Positions 7,133-14,025 of a stretch of DNA of 14,317 nt are shown one piece after another. The position numbers and the translations under genes are program-made. The first letter of the stretch is position 1. The number at the start of each line of letters is the position of its first letter. The stretch comes from Bacteroidota bacterium. GTDB taxonomy: Bacteria > Bacteroidota > Bacteroidia > Bacteroidales > UBA10428. The notes beneath the pieces are model-generated. The model searched no databases. It saw only the letters and a list, made by a program, of their open reading frames with translations, and was not told the DNA's origin. The stretch covers positions 1-14,317 of the forward strand of contig JAGDMB010000023.1 in assembly GCA_017860375.1 (NCBI GenBank), in the 5' to 3' direction.

Positions 7133-7801
7133 ATGGGAGACTTTATTCATTTTGTTGTTGATTTTATTCTGCACATCGACCGGCACCTGGTTGAAATCGT
7201 ATCGCAGTACCAGAACTGGACTTATTTGTTGCTGTTCATTATTATATTTATTGAGACCGGCCTGGTAATATGGCCTTTTCTTCCGGGTGATTCGTTGCTG
7301 TTCGCTGCAGGTGCAATCGCTGCCATGCCGGGCACTCCGTTAAGCATAACCCTGCTGGTAATGTTGTTGTTCATTGCAGCTTTCACCGGTGATAATACCA
7401 ATTATTCAATTGGTCGTTTTCTGGGAACAAAAGTGTACCAAAAGAATTACAGGCTGATAAAACGAAAATACCTTGATGAAACCCATACTTTTTATGAAAG
7501 ACATGGGGGGAAGACACTGGTAATCGCGCGTTTCATGCCTATCATACGGACCTTCGCCCCTTTTGTTGCCGGCGTCGGCAATATGAAATACAAACGGTTC
7601 CTGTTGTTTTGCATTGCAGGCAATATTTTATGGGTCAATACATTCCTTTGGGCAGGCTATTTTTTCGGTAATATTCCTACCGTGAAAAGGAATTTCAGCC
7701 TGGTAATCTTTGCCATCATATTGGTTTCTTTGCTCCCTCCTGTCTATGCCTTTATTAAAAAGGTCATTCAGGCTCGTAGGAATAGTAAAGCTAACCCCTA
7801 A
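7133..7801 (+). CDS. dedA: DedA family inner-membrane protein
   Basis: This is a 222-residue polytopic inner-membrane protein. The N-terminus MGDFIHFVVDFILHIDRHL lines up from the first residue with E. coli DedA (MDLIYFLIDFILHIDVHL), which fixes the start at ATG 7133 rather than the upstream TTG at 7100. Family signatures include ETGLVIWPFLPGDS (41-54) with the conserved acidic Glu41, GDNTNYSIGRFLG (86-98) and RFMPIIRTFAPFVAG (133-147), followed by the GN.LW segment. Two re-entrant segments and several helices are expected. DedA proteins move lipids or lipid carriers (some recycle undecaprenyl phosphate) and support membrane-potential homeostasis; the exact substrate of the DedA subgroup is less certain. 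The tail (213-222) is basic. The gene stands alone between two other plus-strand genes, each with a promoter-like sequence. Confidence 0.93.
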   Translation: MGDFIHFVVDFILHIDRHLVEIVSQYQNWTYLLLFIIIFIETGLVIWPFLPGDSLLFAAGAIAAMPGTPLSITLLVMLLFIAAFTGDNTNYSIGRFLGTKVYQKNYRLIKRKYLDETHTFYERHGGKTLVIARFMPIIRTFAPFVAGVGNMKYKRFLLFCIAGNILWVNTFLWAGYFFGNIPTVKRNFSLVIFAIILVSLLPPVYAFIKKVIQARRNSKANP

Positions 7802-7842
7802 ATAATAACGGAAAATCGCAGTCCTGTCCGCTTTACAATAAA

Positions 7843-7874
7843 TTTCGTGATTCGAAAATATTTCACTTATTTTG
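7843..7874 (+). promoter_or_regulatory. Candidate promoter of efp
   Basis: TTTC (7843-7846), a 20-bp spacer and TTATTTTG (7867-7874) match the Bacteroidota consensus at three of four and seven of eight positions. The spacing is the same as for the OTCase and pgmB promoters. Initiation near 7881 would leave a leader under 10 nt. Confidence 0.5.
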
Positions 7875-7887
7875 CAAAAAATTTTTT

Positions 7888-8448
7888 ATGGCAAAAGTAT
7901 CGGATATTTCCAAGGGATCATTCGTACGGTATAACGGTGAACTCGCTCAGGTTCTTGAATATGAACACCGTACGCCGGGAAACCTCAGGGCCTTCTACCA
8001 GGTTAAAATGCGCAACCTGAACTCGGGTAAATTAATTGAACAGCGTTTCCGTCCCGACGATGAAATGGAAATTGTAAGGGTCCATTTTAAGGAACAGCAA
8101 TTCCTTTATTCGGATGGAAGCAATGCCGTGTGCATGGATAATGAAACCTATGATCAGATTATGATCCATAAGGAAACAATCGGTGATGGCATAGCTTTCC
8201 TGAAAGAAGGAATGAATATTAAAATATATTTCGAAGGGGATGAGCCGATCTATGCGGAATTACCCCTGACCATCGAACTGGAAGTCACCTATACCGAGCC
8301 CGGAATGCGCGGGGATACCGCTACACGCACCCTCAAAGCTGCCACACTGGAAACGGGGGCCAGCATCAAAGTTCCCCTTTTCGTGAATACCGGCGACAGG
8401 ATCAAGATCGATACACGTACGAATACGTATATCGAAAGAGCCAAATAG
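7888..8448 (+). CDS. efp: Elongation factor P with Asn at the loop tip
   Basis: This is a 186-residue, full-length three-domain EF-P. It binds the ribosome between the P and E sites and relieves stalling at polyproline stretches. The N-terminal KOW-like domain (1-64), the OB domain (about 66-128) and the C-terminal OB domain (about 129-186) are all recognisable. The last carries the EF-P signature LKAATLETGASIKVP (149-163) and ends in GDRIKIDTRTNTY. The loop that reaches the P-site tRNA normally reads PGKG or PGRG, with the Lys/Arg modified (beta-lysine, aminopentanol or rhamnose). Here it reads TPGNLRAF (29-36), so Asn32 occupies the modified position and Arg34 lies two residues further. The protein is otherwise intact and not degraded. 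It is convergent with the peroxiredoxin gene, with only 9 bp between stop codons. Confidence 0.96.
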   Translation: MAKVSDISKGSFVRYNGELAQVLEYEHRTPGNLRAFYQVKMRNLNSGKLIEQRFRPDDEMEIVRVHFKEQQFLYSDGSNAVCMDNETYDQIMIHKETIGDGIAFLKEGMNIKIYFEGDEPIYAELPLTIELEVTYTEPGMRGDTATRTLKAATLETGASIKVPLFVNTGDRIKIDTRTNTYIERAK

Positions 8449-8457
8449 GTTCTGCAC

Positions 8458-9180
8458 TTATTCCGTAAAGCGCATGAACCATGACACCTCGTCGATGGCG
8501 GATCCGGTTTCTCCCGCAGTTTCACTTTCTGATTTTGACAGGACGGGAATCATCAGCTTGTCACCCGGGTTCCAGTTTGCCGGAGTGACCACAAGCTGAC
8601 TGGCATCAACGGTCTGCAAGGCAAGAATGGTCCTTTTTATTTCATCCAGGTTCCTTCCGACCTGCATGGGATAAAAAGAGATCGCCCGGATAATATTATC
8701 AGGGTCAATGATGAATACACCCCTGATATTCTGTGCAATGCTTACATAGGGATGGATCATTCCGTATTTATTGGCAATCACCATTTTTTCATCCGCCACA
8801 AGGGGAAAATTGATTTTTACAGGTTCTCTGTCCTTGTACCGTATTTCTTCAAGTGCTTTCACCCACGATTCATGCTGGCTTAAAATATCGGTGGACAAAA
8901 CAATGATTTTCACCCCGAGTTTTTCATATTCTTCCTGCTGATACGCAAGCTCCAGGATCTCGGAAGAACAAACGGGAGTGAAATCTTTCGGATGGGCAAA
9001 CAATATTTTCCAGCTTTTTCCGAAATCATAGGGAAAAGAGATCTCTCCTTGTGTCGACTGACCGGTAAAAGCAGGAGCTTTTTCCCCGATAAGGGGAATA
9101 TGTATGTATTTGTTGTCCTGTGCATTCAATTGCAGCACAAAAACAAGTAACAGAATAAAAAAAGCAATTTTTTTGTTCAT
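8458..9180 (-). CDS. Exported 1-Cys peroxiredoxin (Prx6-like AhpC/TSA family)
   Basis: This 240-residue thiol peroxidase reduces H2O2 or organic peroxides. The N-terminus is a signal peptide (basic MNKK, hydrophobic core, cleavage likely after LNA at residue 20), so the enzyme works outside the cytoplasm. The active site HPKDFTPVC (63-71) contains Pro64, Thr68 and the peroxidatic Cys71, with the conserved Arg at 153. Cys71 is the only cysteine in the whole protein, so it must be a 1-Cys enzyme recycled by an external thiol. The C-terminal block TPANWNPGDKLMIP (199-212) is typical of the Prx6 subgroup. The last 28 residues are a less conserved Ser/Glu-rich extension. On the minus strand GAACTTTG (opposite 9213-9220) is a seven-of-eight match to a -7 box, without a clear -33. 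Confidence 0.93.
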   Translation of the reverse strand: MNKKIAFFILLLVFVLQLNAQDNKYIHIPLIGEKAPAFTGQSTQGEISFPYDFGKSWKILFAHPKDFTPVCSSEILELAYQQEEYEKLGVKIIVLSTDILSQHESWVKALEEIRYKDREPVKINFPLVADEKMVIANKYGMIHPYVSIAQNIRGVFIIDPDNIIRAISFYPMQVGRNLDEIKRTILALQTVDASQLVVTPANWNPGDKLMIPVLSKSESETAGETGSAIDEVSWFMRFTE

Positions 9181-9400
9181 GATAGAAGATTTTAAGTGTG
9201 TTTATAATCTTGCAAAGTTCAGATAAATAGTTTGTTAATATAAAAACAATGTGTAAAAATTATTATAAGATAATAGGATCTTAATATAATATTAAAAATA
9301 GGGTGTTTGTGCTTTCTTTCCAGATTCATTCTAAATAAGCAGGACCGGGCAGGCTGTTTATATTCTGTAAGGGATCCCATTAGCTGCTATTCCGGTTGGT
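9181..9400. other. AT-rich non-coding region
   Basis: This stretch forms the first part of a gap of almost 700 bp between the peroxiredoxin and receptor genes. It is very AT-rich to about 9300, then of average composition. I see no ORF, RNA gene or strong hairpin here apart from the weak peroxiredoxin promoter box. Confidence 0.5.
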
Positions 9401-9403
9401 AAA

Positions 9404-9606
9404 AGGACAGGGCTTTGCCGGGCAATAGATTCCTATCACAATTCTTTAATAAAATTCAGAGCTTTTGCAGGCAATGATTACCTTACACAATTCTTTGCTA
9501 AATTGACAGGGCTTAACCAGGCAATGCATACCCATCACAATTCTTTATTAACCGCCGGTTGATAAATTAATGCCGGACAAGGTATAGGCATATACCCAAA
9601 TTCTTT
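9404..9606 (+). repeat. Decaying tandem array of about 50-bp units upstream of the cobalamin riboswitch
   Basis: Three consecutive units share the pattern CAGGGCTT..CC.GGCAAT, about 10 variable bases, then CACAATTCTTT. The GGCAAT anchor falls at 9421-9426, 9470-9475 and 9520-9525. The CACAATTCTTT anchor falls at 9437-9447, 9486-9496 and 9536-9546, giving periods of 49 and 50 bp. A fourth, diverged copy ends in CCAAATTCTTT (9596-9606), 60 bp further, and runs straight into the -7-like box TATATTTG. Between anchors the copies differ a good deal, so the array is old or only the anchors are under selection. The units are too short-spaced and diverged for a CRISPR array. Confidence 0.7.
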
Positions 9607-9608
9607 CC

Positions 9609-9616
9609 TATATTTG
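9609..9616 (+). promoter_or_regulatory. Candidate -7 box for the cobalamin-uptake transcript
   Basis: TATATTTG matches TAnnTTTG exactly and ends 10 bp before the start of the riboswitch aptamer, so transcription would begin just about at the aptamer's 5' edge. No TTTG is seen at the -33 distance. Activation by a protein bound to the repeat array upstream is possible. Confidence 0.55.
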
Positions 9617-9626
9617 CCATGATTAT

Positions 9627-9855
9627 GGTTCTGATCTTTCATCCGGAAGATCGGATAATAGGGAACCGGGTTAGAATCCCGGGCAGTACCCGCTGCTGTG
9701 ATCTTCATTGTTTTCAGGACAACCCTGCCACTGTCAGGTTCCACAAATAAAAGGCGAAGGAAATTTCTTCGCTGAAACTTTAGAGGAATGGACGGGAAGG
9801 CGTTCTGAAGGAAGTAAGCCAGAAGACCTGCCATAATAAGTCAATGTTCGGGTCT
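9627..9855 (+). ncRNA. Cobalamin (vitamin B12) riboswitch
   Basis: Conserved landmarks appear in order. AATAGGGAA (9657-9665) is followed by a CCGGG/CCCGG hairpin (9666-9682), GCAGTACCCGCTGC (9683-9696) and CCACTGTCAGG (9728-9738). Next come a GCGAAG/CTTCGC peripheral hairpin (9754-9772), GGGAAGGCG (9794-9802) and the B12 box AAGCCAGAAGACCTGCC (9816-9832). The box differs at one base from that of E. coli btuB. The aptamer ends 42 nt before the TTG start of the receptor gene. AGACC within the B12 box (9824-9828) can pair with GGTCT at 9851-9855, a plausible part of the switching element. No strong terminator follows, so control may be at translation initiation. Bound cobalamin is expected to lower expression of the genes downstream. 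Confidence 0.95.
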
Positions 9856-9874
9856 AAACATAATAATTATACGG

Positions 9875-11824
9875 TTGAAAACCATTTTTTTATTTTTCTG
9901 TCTGGCTATCTATTTTCTGATTCCTGTCATCGCCCAGCAAATTGAACCGATGCCTTCCTTGATGATAGGAGAGGTTACGGTATTGGAAACCAATGCCCGT
10001 TATTTTTGTGAAGACAAGGCATTCTTTCGTGTCGATCGCCTGCCGCTTTCCTTTAATGCCAATAACAGCCTGGGCGACATCCTGGTGTACCAGACTCCGG
10101 CCATGGTCCGCCAATATGGTCCTGCCGGATTTCTGACTTCCATCTCAATAAGGGGAACCGGCACCAACCATACCCAGGTAAACTGGAACGGTTTTGCCAT
10201 TAACTCACCTACTACCGGGCAGGCAGATCTTTCCCTTATCCCGGCTGGATTTATGCAACAAGTCGATGTAATCAACGGAGCTTCAGGTACATCATTCGGA
10301 AGCGGTACCTTTGGAGGTACGGTAAATATGGTCAATAAACCCGATTGGGAAAATCGTTTTAGTGCGGAATATACGGCCGATGCGGGTAGTTTCGGTACGA
10401 TCAGCAACCGGGTAAAAGTCCAGGCCGGGAATCACCGGTGGCAATACCATGCTTCTTTTCTGTATCAGCATGCCGATAATGATTTTCCGTATACCGACCG
10501 GTATAAATACGGCAGTCCCGTTACCCGGCGACAGCATAATGCATTCGACGCCGCAGGATTGATGCAAAGCTTCTTTCTGAACCTGAAGGACGGAAGCATG
10601 CTGGAAGCCGGCTCCTGGTATCAGCAAAAAGTTCTTGAGGTGCCTGCGCTCATGGGGAATTACACGGCAAGCAATGCCCTGCAGAAAGACAGTGCTTTTA
10701 AGATTTTTCTCGCCTATCGCAAACAGTTCGGAAAATCAGGTCTGTTGGTCAGGACAGCCTGGTTCACCGATGACCTTCGGTATACCGATAAGATCAGCAG
10801 TGAAGATGATGTGTATTCGATAGATTCGAAGATTGGTGCCCGGCAATTGCGCAATGAGGCCGAGTACCGTTATACCCTGTCCGAAAAAATCACACTGGGT
10901 GCCGGGGCTGACTACAATTCCCTTAACGGTATTTCCAGTAATTATAATACCCGCATACATGAGGACGAACTTGCCTTTTCGGCTTTTATGAAATTGAACC
11001 TTGGTAAGTGGACCGGCAACCTGGGCCTCCGTAAGGAGTTTCTGGAAGGTACCGACCCGGGATTATTGTATTCTTTCGGATGGCGGTATAAGGCTTCTGA
11101 GCAACTTATATTCAGGACCAACCTGTCCAACAAATTCAGGAAACCATCCTTTAACGAAAAATACTGGGAACCGGGAGGAAATCCTGATCTGCGGCCCGAA
11201 AAGGGGTGGGGCATAGATGCCGGTGCCGAAGGACGCCTATATTCCGGATCCGGTCCTTCTTCTATACGGTACAGTGTAGGTGGTTTTTTCCAGCGCATCG
11301 ACAATTGGATACAATGGGTGATACAGGATTCGCTTACCCCGGTGGAATATAAGACGGTACATGCAAAGGGAATTGAGACGGAACTTGTCTATCAGTATAA
11401 AACGGAGCATGTGCAGTTTTCCTCCGCCCTGATCTATAACCTGAACCGTTCGGTCATCGTGCATACTTATGATGACAATGCGTTATACGAAGGGAAACAA
11501 CTGATGTATACCCCGCTGCATTCGGGAAAGATGAGCAATTATGTGAAATGGAAGGGCTGGATGGCCGGTCTGAACCTGCATGCATCCGGGAAACGCGAAT
11601 CAGTGGACAGCAATGATGAATCACTACGGCTGCCGGGTTATTTCATTGCAGATGCCATGACAGGCTATGAAAAAAAGTTCAAATCGTTTTCCATCGTAAC
11701 AGGATTCCGGATTGAAAACCTGTTGAACGCACAATACGAGATCATACGTGCCTATCCAATGCCAGGAAGGGCCTATTATATAACCGTTTCTGCCCGATTT
11801 GACAAACACCATACGAATTACTAA
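9875..11824 (+). CDS. btuB: TonB-dependent outer-membrane cobalamin receptor (BtuB-like)
   Basis: This encodes a 649-residue outer-membrane receptor. The signal peptide is residues 1-21 (ends PVIAQ). A possible TonB box lies near IGEVTVLE (31-38), and the plug domain spans about 55-155, with SIRGTGTNHTQVNWNG (91-106) and NGASGTSFGSGTFGGTVN (134-151). A 22-strand-type beta-barrel follows, with a TonB-receptor C-terminus (ENLLNAQYEIIRAYPMPGRAYYITVSARF) close to the end. There is no N-terminal carboxypeptidase-like extension, so it is not a SusC-type receptor. The size fits BtuB. The substrate assignment rests on the cobalamin riboswitch directly upstream and the BtuG-like partner downstream. 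Translation must begin at TTG (9875): there is no in-frame ATG between the aptamer and the signal peptide. The next gene starts 18 bp after its stop codon. Confidence 0.9.
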   Translation: MKTIFLFFCLAIYFLIPVIAQQIEPMPSLMIGEVTVLETNARYFCEDKAFFRVDRLPLSFNANNSLGDILVYQTPAMVRQYGPAGFLTSISIRGTGTNHTQVNWNGFAINSPTTGQADLSLIPAGFMQQVDVINGASGTSFGSGTFGGTVNMVNKPDWENRFSAEYTADAGSFGTISNRVKVQAGNHRWQYHASFLYQHADNDFPYTDRYKYGSPVTRRQHNAFDAAGLMQSFFLNLKDGSMLEAGSWYQQKVLEVPALMGNYTASNALQKDSAFKIFLAYRKQFGKSGLLVRTAWFTDDLRYTDKISSEDDVYSIDSKIGARQLRNEAEYRYTLSEKITLGAGADYNSLNGISSNYNTRIHEDELAFSAFMKLNLGKWTGNLGLRKEFLEGTDPGLLYSFGWRYKASEQLIFRTNLSNKFRKPSFNEKYWEPGGNPDLRPEKGWGIDAGAEGRLYSGSGPSSIRYSVGGFFQRIDNWIQWVIQDSLTPVEYKTVHAKGIETELVYQYKTEHVQFSSALIYNLNRSVIVHTYDDNALYEGKQLMYTPLHSGKMSNYVKWKGWMAGLNLHASGKRESVDSNDESLRLPGYFIADAMTGYEKKFKSFSIVTGFRIENLLNAQYEIIRAYPMPGRAYYITVSARFDKHHTNY

Positions 11825-11842
11825 GACCTGTTTTGCGGATCC

Positions 11843-12922
11843 ATGAAAATTAAAAAAATATTCCTGACCCTTGCCCCGGTCGCAATGTTTTTGGTTGCCT
11901 GCGGAGAAGAAGAAAGCAAGAACGAATTAAGCGGTTACCGGTATGGCGTGTTTATTTTGAATGAAGGAAGTTATCTGTCCAATAATGGCTCCGTCAGCTA
12001 TTTTAATCCCGACTCCGCTACCCTTGTCAATAATCTGTTTGAAACAATCAACGGAAGGCCGCTGGGTGATGTGGTGCAATCCATGGGATTTGCAGGTGAT
12101 AAAGCCTATATTGTGGTGAACGGTTCTGGAAAGGTCGAAATAGTGGACCGTGAAACTTTCGAAACAGAAACAGAACCGATCCTTGCCTCCTACCCGAGAT
12201 ATTTCCTGGCCGTGGATTCTCAGAAGGGTTATCTGACCAGCGGCAACATGCAGGGATATGTGTATGTCATTGATCTGGAGAATGACAGGATCCGTGATTC
12301 GATTCAGGTAGGCTTTGGACCCGAAAATATGGTAAAGCTTGGAAATTATATTTACGTGGCCAACAGCGGAGGCTGGGGTTTGGATTCCACCCTGAGTATC
12401 ATCGATACCGGAAATGACCGTGTTGCCGGTACACTGGCAGTGGGCGATGTTCCGTCGGATATGGCACTCGACAACGACAATGATCTATGGGTATATTGTA
12501 AAGGGTATGCAATGTACAGCAGCAATCCTCCCTATGACCTGATCAGTGAAACGCCATCACGGCTGGTTGAAATAAATCCCGTTACCCATACAATCCTCTG
12601 GGAGGGAATTGTCGGATCGGCCGGCGATTATGCAGGCACACTGCCAAAACTGGCCGTCGGTTCGGACGGTGCTGTACTTTTTTTCCTGAGGCCGGACGGA
12701 GTGTACAGAATCGATGCCGGAAATCCATCGTTACCCGGTGAACGGGTTCTTGAAGGAAGTTTTTACGGACTGGAAGTAAATCCCCTGACCGGTGACCTGT
12801 ATGTATTCCAGAGCAGCTTCACCGGCAATGGTACAATGTTCATTGTCGATCCCGTCACTGGGGACAGCGAATCCTTTACCGTGGGTATCGGACCCAGCGG
12901 GGCTGTATTTAATTTAAAATAG
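11843..12922 (+). CDS. btuG: Surface lipoprotein with YncE-like beta-propeller (BtuG-like)
   Basis: This encodes a 359-residue lipoprotein. The signal peptide ends in the lipobox LVAC (Cys20), directly followed by GEEES, an acidic stretch of the kind that sends Bacteroidota lipoproteins to the cell surface. The mature protein is built of repeated YncE/DUF5074-like propeller blades: KAYIVVNGSGKVEIVD, GYVYVIDLENDRI, NYIYVANSGGWGLDSTLSIID, DLWVYCKGYAM and DLYVFQSSF, each about 40-50 residues. In Bacteroides thetaiotaomicron, BtuG proteins of this fold bind cobalamin very tightly and cap BtuB. The position right behind a riboswitch-controlled BtuB makes that role likely here, though DUF5074-like propellers also serve other receptors. 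It is probably co-transcribed with btuB and controlled by the same riboswitch. Confidence 0.85.
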   Translation: MKIKKIFLTLAPVAMFLVACGEEESKNELSGYRYGVFILNEGSYLSNNGSVSYFNPDSATLVNNLFETINGRPLGDVVQSMGFAGDKAYIVVNGSGKVEIVDRETFETETEPILASYPRYFLAVDSQKGYLTSGNMQGYVYVIDLENDRIRDSIQVGFGPENMVKLGNYIYVANSGGWGLDSTLSIIDTGNDRVAGTLAVGDVPSDMALDNDNDLWVYCKGYAMYSSNPPYDLISETPSRLVEINPVTHTILWEGIVGSAGDYAGTLPKLAVGSDGAVLFFLRPDGVYRIDAGNPSLPGERVLEGSFYGLEVNPLTGDLYVFQSSFTGNGTMFIVDPVTGDSESFTVGIGPSGAVFNLK

Positions 12923-12976
12923 CACCGAACACCAATTATCACTATATTGCAGCCTTGCTCAAAAAAGAATGCTCTG

Positions 12977-13948
12977 ATGCGAGGACGGTTCCTTCTTTTG
13001 CTGATCCTGCTGGCCTGTTCAGCCCGGGCCCAGAAGGATTTTACGGATACCCTGTCTACTTCCCAGGGAGACCTGGTAATTCATGTCCTGGGACATGCTT
13101 CCATATGGTTTGAATACAAAGGATTATCCGTATATGTCGACCCGTATGGCAAAGTTCAGGTTTTTGCCGGAATGACCAAAGCTGACCTTTTGCTGTTGAC
13201 ACATGCGGATAAAGACCATTTCGATACGGTGGCAATCGGGGAGATACTGAAACCGGCGACCCGGATCCTCTATCCCCAGGTTTGTGCGGACATGCATTCC
13301 TATACCGGCATGGATACCATCCTGGCAAACGGTGATTCTGTTGTTTTATTGGACCTGCAAATGAAAGCGGTTCCCGCATACAATCCGGAAAAGACAAAAC
13401 ATCCGAAGGGTGTCGGGAACGGGTATGTGATTCAATTCGGAAATAAAAGGGTTTACATCTCGGGAGATACCGAGTTGATCCCGGAAATGGAAGACCTGAA
13501 AGATATCGATCTCGCCTTTTTGCCTTTGAGCCAACCTTACGGTATGACGCCTGAAATGATGGCAGAAACAGTAGGTTTAATAAGACCTGAAATTCTTGTC
13601 CCCTGCCATTATGATGATGCAGATATAACGCCCTTGCTTGAGCTGCTTCATAATATTCCTGGCCTGGAGGTATGGACGGGAGAGAATGAAACGCCTTCCG
13701 GTTGTCGAAATGCTATCCCGGCTTCCGACCTTCTGATCCGGCCGAATCCGGTTCATGATTTTCTCCTCAGTGATGAACTGACGATGCATGCCGCTGCTTT
13801 CCTGTACGATATGTCCGGACGCCTTATCCATTCGTGCAACTGCGTGGTAAACGGTTTTCTGGATACCGGATGTCTGCAGAAAGGACAATATGTTCTGCAG
13901 ATCAGGAACAAGGACCGGATTCTAACCGGCACATTTCTAAAACAGTAA
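12977..13948 (+). CDS. Exported metallo-beta-lactamase-fold protein with T9SS sorting domain
   Basis: From Met 12977 this is a 323-residue protein: signal peptide (1-18, ending ARA), MBL-fold domain (about 30-235) and a T9SS type A sorting domain (about 251-323). The last shows IRPNPVHDFLL, LYDMSGRLI and LQKGQYVLQI with a final LKQ. The fold resembles UlaG-type and related Bacteroidota MBL hydrolases: GHAS (39-42), HADKDH (76-81), HPKG (142-145), GDTE (163-166) and PCHYDD (209-214). The usual HxHxDH metal motif has Asp78 in place of the second His. The T9SS tail implies passage through the Por secretion system to the cell surface or medium. LLAC at 11-14 resembles a lipobox, but a lipid anchor would fit badly with a T9SS tail. 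A TTG at 12947 would add ten residues before the signal peptide and is unlikely. It lies 54 bp after btuG, so read-through from the B12 operon is possible. Confidence 0.88.
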   Translation: MRGRFLLLLILLACSARAQKDFTDTLSTSQGDLVIHVLGHASIWFEYKGLSVYVDPYGKVQVFAGMTKADLLLLTHADKDHFDTVAIGEILKPATRILYPQVCADMHSYTGMDTILANGDSVVLLDLQMKAVPAYNPEKTKHPKGVGNGYVIQFGNKRVYISGDTELIPEMEDLKDIDLAFLPLSQPYGMTPEMMAETVGLIRPEILVPCHYDDADITPLLELLHNIPGLEVWTGENETPSGCRNAIPASDLLIRPNPVHDFLLSDELTMHAAAFLYDMSGRLIHSCNCVVNGFLDTGCLQKGQYVLQIRNKDRILTGTFLKQ

Positions 13949-14025
13949 TTATCCGATTAAGAATTTATACCTTTAAATGCGCAAATTTTGATTGCACGGA
14001 TCAGTGTCGTTTTAAAAATGAACCT

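Noticed and set aside
9404..9606. CRISPR array
   Set aside because: The units are 49-50 bp apart, only short anchors are conserved, there are just three or four copies and no cas genes are near.
9535..9834. 99-codon minus-strand frame across the repeat array and riboswitch
   Set aside because: The region is explained by the cobalamin riboswitch and repeats; the translation has no protein-like features.
10292..11304. Several minus-strand open frames within the receptor gene
   Set aside because: All lie opposite the well-supported TonB-dependent receptor frame and show no signal peptide, domain or ribosome binding site.
12947..12976. TTG start of the MBL-T9SS gene at 12947
   Set aside because: It would place ten polar residues before a normal signal peptide; ATG 12977 gives a standard one.
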